Shown piece after piece: positions 45,230 to 51,154 of a DNA stretch of 51,154 nt. Both the position numbers and the translations under genes were made by a program. Each line of letters starts with the position of its first letter. Position 1 is the first letter of the stretch. The stretch is from Gloeocapsa sp. DLM2.Bin57. Its GTDB lineage: Bacteria; Cyanobacteriota; Cyanobacteriia; Cyanobacteriales; Gloeocapsaceae. Below the pieces are notes generated by a model. It had not been told where the DNA came from and made no database searches. It saw only the letters and a program-made list of their open reading frames with translations. The stretch lies in the NCBI GenBank assembly GCA_007693955.1, contig RECR01000083.1:1-51154 (forward strand). Direction: 5' to 3'.

Positions 45230-47482
45230 TTATTCGTCTTCTAAATCTTCTCTAGTAGCGGCAACACCGCCACTAACGGTAACTAAATCGATTTGTTGAC
45301 GATAATAATCGACGCTTTTGACTTCAACTTCTACGTATTCTCCTAATTTATAAGCGGTATGATTTTTACGTCCTATTAGACAACTATGACGTGAACGATA
45401 TTCATACCAATCGTCTTTGAGAGAACTAACGTGGACTAAACCTTCAACTAAAAGGTCTTCTATTTCTACAAAAAAGCCATAGGATTGAACACCAGTAATT
45501 AAACCTTTAAAAATCTGACCTGTACGTTCTTTCATTTTTTCAGCTTTTTTCAATCCTCTTAAGTCTTTTTCTGCGTCTTCGGCTATTTTTTCCCTTTCGT
45601 TAAGATGATGAATAATATGGTGTAACTCTTCTTCTAGTTCTTTTTGTAAAGAGGGTGGTAAAACACTCCAACTGATTTGACCATGACAACTATTACTGTA
45701 TAAATCAACACCTTTTTTGGAGTTACTACTACGGCGATCGCGTCCTTGGCTAAATAAAGCTTTAATTATTCTTTGATTCCATAAATCAGCGTAGCGTTGT
45801 CCTGGTGAGATAAAATGAGTATATTCATCTTGATAAGCTAAACCAAAATGGTTACCAGGTTTACTGCTATATTTAACAGCTTTTAAAGTTCCTAAGAGTA
45901 AATGATTGAGGACTTTACGAGAAGGAGATTTAGCGAAAACTTCCGTTAGATGGCGACAATCTTCGGGTAAAATATCTTCATCGCTACTCAGACTCATATC
46001 TAAGCCGAGATTAACACCTAATTTGAGTAAATCTTCTAATTCATCCCAATCGGGTACGGATTGATGAGAAAAGATTCCAGGGAGATTAAGTGCGTATAGA
46101 TGTTCAGCGAAGAGTTTACCTGCTAGAATAATCATCTCACTTAATTGCGCTCTTACCGCTAAACTAGAATCAACGATAATTACGCCGCTTCTTCCTTCGT
46201 CTTTATAGGGGGGTTGACTTTGATTGAGGGTTATTTCAAAACTACCTCTTAAGGATCGTTGGGCTTTAACTTCGGGTATAATTTTTTCAAACAATTGGGT
46301 TAGTTTTTCTTTTAGCGGCAACATTTCTGCAGCTGTTTCCTCGTCACTAGCTAAAAGAGACTGTATCTGTTGATAGGTTAAATGTTGATCTACTTTAATA
46401 ACGCTTGGGAAAATGTTATATTCTTTTACTTGTCCTGATTGATCTAAAGTAATGACAATAGAAACTGTCAAATGTTCTGTTTCTGGGGTTAGACTATAAA
46501 GGTTTTTAACTGCTTCGGGAAATAAGGGTAAAATTCTCTCTCCTAAATAGATAGAAGTACCTCTTTTTTCTGCTTCTTCAATTAAGGGTGAATCTTCCTG
46601 AAGATAATGGGCTATATCTACGACATGAATACCAAATTCCCAGTCACCTGTAGGGGTAGTTTCTAGGGTAAAAGCGTTTTCTCGCCAATTATTCAGCGCG
46701 TCAGAATCTGATTCTATCGTAATAGTGGGAATTGCGCGCAAATCCTGACGACTTTCTAAATCCTCACTAGTAATTGTTTTAGTTAATTCTTGGGCTAGAT
46801 TGAGAAGACTATCAGAGAAATCTTGGGGTAAGTCGTGTTTACAGCTAACTATATCTGTATCTGCTGCTGCTTCAGCGTCACTACCTAGGATACGGGTAAT
46901 TTTAGCTAGAGGTGGATATTGTCCTATCGGATAGCGTAATACATTGATGTGCACTAAATGCTCAATAGCATCAGCAGGATTATTACCATTAGCTATTAAT
47001 TGTAGTTCAAAAAGCAGGCGATCGTCTAGGGGAATAGCGATAAAGTCTTCATCTTCTTGGATTACCCTAGCTAGTAAGGAGGGGTTAGCCCTTTCTAAGA
47101 TTAACCTAACTTCTCCTTCGGGTGAACGTTTTCTTGTCCCTTCTTTGGTGACTTTAACTAAAACGCGATCGCCATTCCAAGCGTTACTTAGATTACTTTC
47201 ACGTACATAAATATCTTCTGCTTCTTCCTCATCTTGAATTGCGAAGCAAAACCCTTTACTCGAACATCTGAGTTTAGCTTCGATTAACTCTTCTGTATTG
47301 TTGCGACGGTATTTACCCCTTTCTTTAGCGATTATACCTAATTTTTCTAAAGCATCTAGGGCTATTTGTAATTTTTCTCTACTGATTTCGTCTTGACAAT
47401 CGAGATTTTTTTCGAGAATTTTACCTGCAACTAATTTATTTTCACTAAATTGGGCTAAAAGTGTAGCGATAGAAAATTCCAT
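45230..47482 (-). CDS. zam: RNB-family (RNase II/R-like) protein, probably Zam
   Basis: The 750-residue protein has an N-terminal winged-helix region (LVAGKILEKNL, ALDALEKLGIIAKERGKYRR), a cold-shock-like domain (RCSSKGFCFAIQD, NAWNGDRVLVKVTKEG), the RNB domain (about 250-610) and a C-terminal S1 domain (GLITGVQSYGFFVEI). The RNB motif that normally holds the catalytic Asp cluster reads WRENAFTL, giving Trp266, Glu268 and Asn269 where active enzymes have Asp. Such changes define the cyanobacterial Zam clade, reported to lack exonuclease activity and linked to acetazolamide resistance and photosynthesis. It may alternatively be a divergent RNase R. Confidence 0.75.
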   Translation of the reverse strand: MEFSIATLLAQFSENKLVAGKILEKNLDCQDEISREKLQIALDALEKLGIIAKERGKYRRNNTEELIEAKLRCSSKGFCFAIQDEEEAEDIYVRESNLSNAWNGDRVLVKVTKEGTRKRSPEGEVRLILERANPSLLARVIQEDEDFIAIPLDDRLLFELQLIANGNNPADAIEHLVHINVLRYPIGQYPPLAKITRILGSDAEAAADTDIVSCKHDLPQDFSDSLLNLAQELTKTITSEDLESRQDLRAIPTITIESDSDALNNWRENAFTLETTPTGDWEFGIHVVDIAHYLQEDSPLIEEAEKRGTSIYLGERILPLFPEAVKNLYSLTPETEHLTVSIVITLDQSGQVKEYNIFPSVIKVDQHLTYQQIQSLLASDEETAAEMLPLKEKLTQLFEKIIPEVKAQRSLRGSFEITLNQSQPPYKDEGRSGVIIVDSSLAVRAQLSEMIILAGKLFAEHLYALNLPGIFSHQSVPDWDELEDLLKLGVNLGLDMSLSSDEDILPEDCRHLTEVFAKSPSRKVLNHLLLGTLKAVKYSSKPGNHFGLAYQDEYTHFISPGQRYADLWNQRIIKALFSQGRDRRSSNSKKGVDLYSNSCHGQISWSVLPPSLQKELEEELHHIIHHLNEREKIAEDAEKDLRGLKKAEKMKERTGQIFKGLITGVQSYGFFVEIEDLLVEGLVHVSSLKDDWYEYRSRHSCLIGRKNHTAYKLGEYVEVEVKSVDYYRQQIDLVTVSGGVAATREDLEDE

Positions 47483-47644
47483 TCAAAATCATCCTTGGTA
47501 CTAAGTTGTCTATTCCAGGTCAAAAAACGAGTAATGGAGAAAGTTCGTCTTCTACCCTTGGGTTAAACTAAAATTTTTGGCTTTTTGTAACGGAAAAATT
47601 GTAGTTATGCTAACATCATAATTTATTTTAGCCCACATTAGAGT

Positions 47645-48310
47645 TTAGAGTAACCCTCGATAACGAATAAAAATTAAAATCACAGCCCAAGAACCCAAAG
47701 CTACTTTCAGAGCGACTAAGATATTTAAAATAGGAATAATCCCACCACTAACTAAAGTACCTAATTCACCTTGGGGTAAAGCGAAACCACAAAGAGTCAA
47801 TATTGCTAAAAAAATAAAAATCACTACCGAGACTTTTTCCCAGATAGCTGCTGAAAAACGTAGATAGATTGCTTGTAACCATTCTGGAGAAGCTGTAATG
47901 GCTATCAATCCAATAGCTGTACCTCCTGCTACTCCTGCAGCAAAACCACCACCGGGACTTAAATGACCTCTAATCGCTAATTCAATACTCACTAACGCAC
48001 TTATTGTAGCACCTAAACGAGCTAAAACGATCGAAGGTTCATCGGTGAAGCGTTCTACTTTTACTAGGGGTTTTTCGTTGGAGACTAGATAACCTGCACC
48101 TAAAATAGCTAGAGTAAATACCACTACCTCAAAGACAGTATCATAGAGGCGATTGCGAAAAATTATCCCTGTTACCGCATTGGGAACGCCACTATCTGCT
48201 ACTATCCCTTCTATATATACATAGGATTCTTCTACATCTACTGCGGGATTAGGAATAACTAACATCTTGATAAATAGCGCGATACCTGCGAGTATATATA
48301 TCCATCTCAT
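47645..48310 (-). CDS. mnhB: Mrp antiporter subunit B (MnhB)
   Basis: This 221-residue subunit belongs to an Mrp-type Na+/H+ antiporter. The first half has DSGVPNAVTGIIFRNRLYDT, and the MnhB core contains ISALVSIELAIRGHLSPGGG, the most conserved part of the family. Five or six helices are visible. It is the last gene of the operon; 160 bases separate it from the Zam-like gene. Confidence 0.9.
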   Translation of the reverse strand: MRWIYILAGIALFIKMLVIPNPAVDVEESYVYIEGIVADSGVPNAVTGIIFRNRLYDTVFEVVVFTLAILGAGYLVSNEKPLVKVERFTDEPSIVLARLGATISALVSIELAIRGHLSPGGGFAAGVAGGTAIGLIAITASPEWLQAIYLRFSAAIWEKVSVVIFIFLAILTLCGFALPQGELGTLVSGGIIPILNILVALKVALGSWAVILIFIRYRGLL

Positions 48311-48849
48311 GGGTGTTTTTGCTCCGTTGTTTTACAATAATCAAGACTTAGGTTGGTGGAATTCCAATCGCGATCGCTTGCGATAATGTCATAGAGTCGT
48401 TGAACTCTTATACTGGTAAGATAAACCTGGTCAGTTTCTAAACAGGTAGCGTGTATTTCTTTGGCTAAGAGAGCTTTTTCTAAGGCTACGTCGTCTTCAT
48501 AGGGGACTAATTCTAGACGCATGTGACGTTTAACGAGGATTTGACGCAAACTAGCTAATATTCTTTGAAAATCAACGTTTTTATTATTCTTACTTCCTTC
48601 TAGTACGCCTAAACGCATAATCAGTGAAGAACGTACCGCTACTACATAAAGGGTTATGGAGAGCATTGTACCTACTAAAGCTTCGGTTAAAGCTACGTCA
48701 GCTCCACCTAAGACAGCGTAAACCATCGCAGCTATTGCACCTAATACCCCACGGATAACTAAAGCGTGGTAGGGGTTAACTTGGATGACTACCAAGATTG
48801 CGCTCAAGGGTAATAACGCTACAATAAAATAAATATATGGTTCATTCAT
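48307..48849 (-). CDS. Mrp antiporter MrpA C-terminal-like subunit (DUF4040)
   Basis: In many bacteria this segment is the C-terminal part of the large MrpA protein; cyanobacterial operons encode it separately. YHALVIRGVLGAIAAMVYAV and GGADVALTEALVGTML are the DUF4040 hallmarks, and a soluble tail of about 80 residues follows (to KTTEQKHP). The ATG at 48849 is chosen over an upstream TTG. It overlaps mnhB by 4 bases and mnhG by 8. Confidence 0.85.
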   Translation of the reverse strand: MNEPYIYFIVALLPLSAILVVIQVNPYHALVIRGVLGAIAAMVYAVLGGADVALTEALVGTMLSITLYVVAVRSSLIMRLGVLEGSKNNKNVDFQRILASLRQILVKRHMRLELVPYEDDVALEKALLAKEIHATCLETDQVYLTSIRVQRLYDIIASDRDWNSTNLSLDYCKTTEQKHP

Positions 48850-49126
48850 TGCTATCCTCAATATTACTACTAGAACAATAAGCTAATACGTAACCCAGTA
48901 CTGTATTCCAAATCGCTAAAGAAATTATCCCTAAAATCAATAAGGGCCATTCTCGGGGTATCTTGATTAATAATCCTATCACGATTAACATTGAGCCTAG
49001 GGTATCAGAAACTGAGAGACTATGGAGTTTAAATAACACTGAGCGATCGCTCAGTAAATGAGATGTCCCCCAAAACCACAAAAATAAACCGATAATTATT
49101 AAGAAATTACTCAACAGATTGCTCAT
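48842..49126 (-). CDS. mnhG: Mrp antiporter subunit G
   Basis: A small membrane subunit with three helices: IIIGLFLWFWGTSHLL, then LHSLSVSDTLGSMLIVIGLL and PLLILGIISLAIWNTVLGYV. The KLHSLSVSDTLGS loop is the PhaG/MnhG signature. I use the third of three close ATGs (49126; others at 49132 and 49138). It overlaps the end of mnhF by 20 bases. Confidence 0.88.
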   Translation of the reverse strand: MSNLLSNFLIIIGLFLWFWGTSHLLSDRSVLFKLHSLSVSDTLGSMLIVIGLLIKIPREWPLLILGIISLAIWNTVLGYVLAYCSSSNIEDSNE

Positions 49127-49379
49127 AATCATAATCATTGATGCGTTTAATTAACTGTGCTAATAACATTAAAGCTGCATTCCCTACACTGAGAATAATG
49201 ATACCTACTACCCCAATCATCCAATCGTCATGCCAAACTGAGATAACTAAAATCATGATGGATGTTTTGGTAGCAATACTGGCGAAAGCTAACATTTTTT
49301 GCCAAATCTCGTCATATTGCCAAGATTGATAAATGGGGATTAACAAACTTACAATCATGGTAATAATTAATATATTCAT
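49107..49379 (-). CDS. mnhF: Mrp antiporter subunit F
   Basis: A 90-residue subunit with three hydrophobic helices (about 2-15, 27-46 and 52-75). FASIATKTSIMILVISVWHD and IGVVGIIILSVGNAALM match MnhF/MrpF, though it is divergent from the bacillus protein. Its place between E and G supports the call. It lies 5 bases after mnhE. Confidence 0.85.
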   Translation of the reverse strand: MNILIITMIVSLLIPIYQSWQYDEIWQKMLAFASIATKTSIMILVISVWHDDWMIGVVGIIILSVGNAALMLLAQLIKRINDYDYEQSVE

Positions 49380-49384
49380 TGTTT

Positions 49385-49765
49385 TTACCTTTTAACCCAA
49401 TGTACTTGATACCAACCGTTTTGATCATATCTAACTACTATCGTTTTTGGTGTGAAAGTAATTAGAAAGATATCTAGAAAAATTAACCCTGGTGTTCGTG
49501 CTGGTTTCACTCTTTCTCTAAGTATTTCTTCACGATTATGGGGACGAAAGATAATTTCTATAGCTTCTTTATAAGCAATGGGAATCGCTGCGACAATTTT
49601 AACCAGAATATCTATCCATTCTTTTAAGGTTTCTTTTTGGACACGTCCTTGGGGTAAAATCAGAGCAATAGTCACACCAATGACGATATTAACTAAACTC
49701 AAATCCGAGGTTAACAAAAACCAAATAGCTAAGCGTAAAACCAAATTGAGAGGATTAATTCTCAT
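49385..49765 (-). CDS. mnhE: Mrp antiporter subunit E
   Basis: The 126-residue subunit reads RLAIWFLLTSDLSLVNIVIG, then ILVKIVAAIPIAYKEAIEII and IVVRYDQNGWYQVHWV, as in MnhE. I start at the ATG at 49765, which overlaps the mnhD stop by 4 bases, rather than at 49783. Compared with typical members of about 160 residues it is short at the N-terminus. Confidence 0.87.
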   Translation of the reverse strand: MRINPLNLVLRLAIWFLLTSDLSLVNIVIGVTIALILPQGRVQKETLKEWIDILVKIVAAIPIAYKEAIEIIFRPHNREEILRERVKPARTPGLIFLDIFLITFTPKTIVVRYDQNGWYQVHWVKR

Positions 49766-51154
49766 ACTGTTAACACCATCCAAAATATTAGAATCAACAT
49801 TAAACTCATAAAACCAATTAGGTTGTCAAATTGTTCTAAAACCCGATTTAAGGTTATATTGATTTTGCGGAAAATTAGCCCATAAGCTAAACAACCTGCC
49901 AAGATAATTATTAAAGCTTTGCTTAAATTAGCTATGGTATAAGCTTCTAAATAGAAAGCATTCCCTAAGCATAAACCAACTATTAAAACAATTACTCCAG
50001 ACCAAAAAGTTGGTCTAACCTGTTGTTTTCCTCCAAAGGGTAAAAAGATAAATTTAGCGTAAACTATCGATGTAGAAACAGCTGCTATATTCATGATTAC
50101 AATTTGCCAAGGTAACAGGTTTTTAACTGTTAAACTTTTAGCTGCAAAACCTACTAATAGAGGAAATCCCATCATCGATAAACTCGCTATAGTTAACACT
50201 ATCCAGAGAGGAGTATTGATTTTTTGGCGTTCTAATTCTCGAAAATCTCGACTTGGTAATGTTCCCGCTGTTAAGAAAAGCGACGCTTTAGCTAATCCAT
50301 GACTTAACGCATAAAATCCCCCTACCGCGGGAGCTGCGAGAATCCAACCTAGTTGAGAAATAGTACTTAAAGCGAGGGTACGTTTGGTATCTTGTTCAAA
50401 AATGGCATAAACACCCCCAATCAGAGCCGTAGCCACTCCAAAAATCCTCAGAATCTCTCCCACCCCATCGCTAACCTCAGCGAAGCGTAAGAGGGGAAAT
50501 ACCCCGGCTTTCACCACAACTCCTGATAAGATAGCTGATACCGGTGTTTCTGATTCTGAATGGGTTAAGGGTAACCATAATCCTGAGATAAATACTCCTC
50601 CTTTGCTTAATAGTGCCATAATCATTAAAGCTAAGGCTTCTGGTGGAGCATTGTTTATCCCTGTTATGGCAAAGGAATAGTTAGCTTTATAGACTAATAT
50701 TGCTCCTATTAGATAAAAAAGCATAGCTACGTTACTAATAAATAAATAACGTAATGCTACCCAAATTGAGCGATCGCTGCGAGGATAAGCAACTAATAAA
50801 AAAGCTGCTATACCAATTACTTCTAGCGCTACGTATATACTGATTAAATCAGCACAAATAAAGATAGCATTGACACTACCATGGAGAATGGTTAACTGAG
50901 TATAAAAAAACGCTGTTTTTCCAGTATGCCAACAGTATAAAATTACTGCTAGAGTTACTAAAGCGTTGGTGAGGATAAAATAACCACTTAATTGGTCAAT
51001 TTCGAGAACCACACCAAAATTATCTAGTAGATCTAAATCTAAGGAGGTTTGAGAGATTAATAACCAAACTGCATAAACTATGGATAGACAAGCAGTGGTT
51101 AAGCTTAAATATGCTCCTAGTTTCGGGAAGAGATAAATAACAAATCCTAGTAAT
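49762..51154 (-). CDS. mnhD: Mrp antiporter subunit D (partial, 5' end beyond window)
   Basis: A NuoN/MrpD-like proton-channel subunit. The frame stays open to the window edge (LLGFVIYLFPKLGAYLSLTT in the last bases), so the GTG at 51012 is not its start. Core motifs include ISIYVALEVIGIAAFLLVAY (the helix with conserved Glu), LLSKGGVFISGLWLPLTHSE (Lys-Trp-Leu-Pro helix) and SHGLAKASLFLTAGTL (conserved Lys). At least 464 residues are seen. Together with genes E, F, G, the MrpA-like segment and B it forms a cyanobacterial Mrp operon. Confidence 0.9.
   Translation of the reverse strand, partial: LLGFVIYLFPKLGAYLSLTTACLSIVYAVWLLISQTSLDLDLLDNFGVVLEIDQLSGYFILTNALVTLAVILYCWHTGKTAFFYTQLTILHGSVNAIFICADLISIYVALEVIGIAAFLLVAYPRSDRSIWVALRYLFISNVAMLFYLIGAILVYKANYSFAITGINNAPPEALALMIMALLSKGGVFISGLWLPLTHSESETPVSAILSGVVVKAGVFPLLRFAEVSDGVGEILRIFGVATALIGGVYAIFEQDTKRTLALSTISQLGWILAAPAVGGFYALSHGLAKASLFLTAGTLPSRDFRELERQKINTPLWIVLTIASLSMMGFPLLVGFAAKSLTVKNLLPWQIVIMNIAAVSTSIVYAKFIFLPFGGKQQVRPTFWSGVIVLIVGLCLGNAFYLEAYTIANLSKALIIILAGCLAYGLIFRKINITLNRVLEQFDNLIGFMSLMLILIFWMVLTV

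Noticed and set aside
45111-45299. Plus-strand frame of 62 codons before the Zam-like gene
   Set aside because: Its codons come from a purine-rich tract and the CCGTTCCACC repeat and then run antisense into the Zam-like gene; it looks like chance.
51010-51012. GTG as the start of mnhD
   Set aside because: The frame continues open and hydrophobic to the window edge, so the true start is outside.

Overview
The window is chromosomal DNA from a cyanobacterium. The evidence is the dense scatter of HIP1-type GCGATCGC octamers, the iron-stress chlorophyll antenna gene isiA with isiB and isiC, a flavodiiron protein of the Flv3 type, a CpcS/CpcU-type phycobilin lyase, a COP23-domain protein, a Zam-like RNB protein and several small cyanobacterial DUF families. 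The DNA is AT-rich and densely coding. Genus cannot be fixed from what I can see. Layout: 1-1600 is a decayed mobile zone. It holds a frameshifted IS4-like transposase and a four-helix-bundle gene cut by a 233-bp MITE with a perfect 9-bp target duplication. 1621-4052 is the isiABC iron-stress operon behind a candidate Fur-regulated promoter. 4056-9601 (minus) is a packed run: COP23 protein, M48 metalloprotease, trypsin-TPR protease, a DUF3082 membrane protein and an iron-sulfur photolyase. 9650-19121 holds a Ser/Thr kinase, the lyase, tRNA-Ala and tRNA-Leu, trhO, a relic of an IS200/IS605 right end beside a broken glycosyltransferase gene, an RNA methyltransferase, a Doc/AbrB toxin-antitoxin pair, guaA, cbiD and moaA. 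19118-23832 is a DNA phosphorothioation locus, dndB divergent from dndC-dndD, with no dndE and no restriction partner in view. 23975-31651 carries flv3, a two-gene ABC-2 exporter, a DapL-type aminotransferase, a ParE-type toxin-antitoxin pair and a NYN-LOTUS protein. 31641-35156 (minus) is a four-gene run: SUI1 factor, membrane GTPase, cofG and a VanX-like dipeptidase. 35383-41543 is a complete-looking N-type (probably sodium-coupled) F-ATPase operon, atpDC-Q-BEFAG, apparently without atpR. 41630-47482 holds a DUF6391 gene, argC, ilvC and the Zam-like gene. 47645 to the right edge is an Mrp-type Na+/H+ antiporter operon running off the window. Functional themes are ion homeostasis (N-ATPase plus Mrp antiporter), iron and redox stress (isiABC, flv3), DNA modification and repair (dnd, photolyase) and cofactor synthesis (cbiD, moaA, cofG). 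Non-coding space is dominated by a family of short intergenic repeats near 1.5, 11.2, 28.1 and 45.2 kb, one of which has cut off a hicB antitoxin gene. I saw no CRISPR array, rRNA or prophage.
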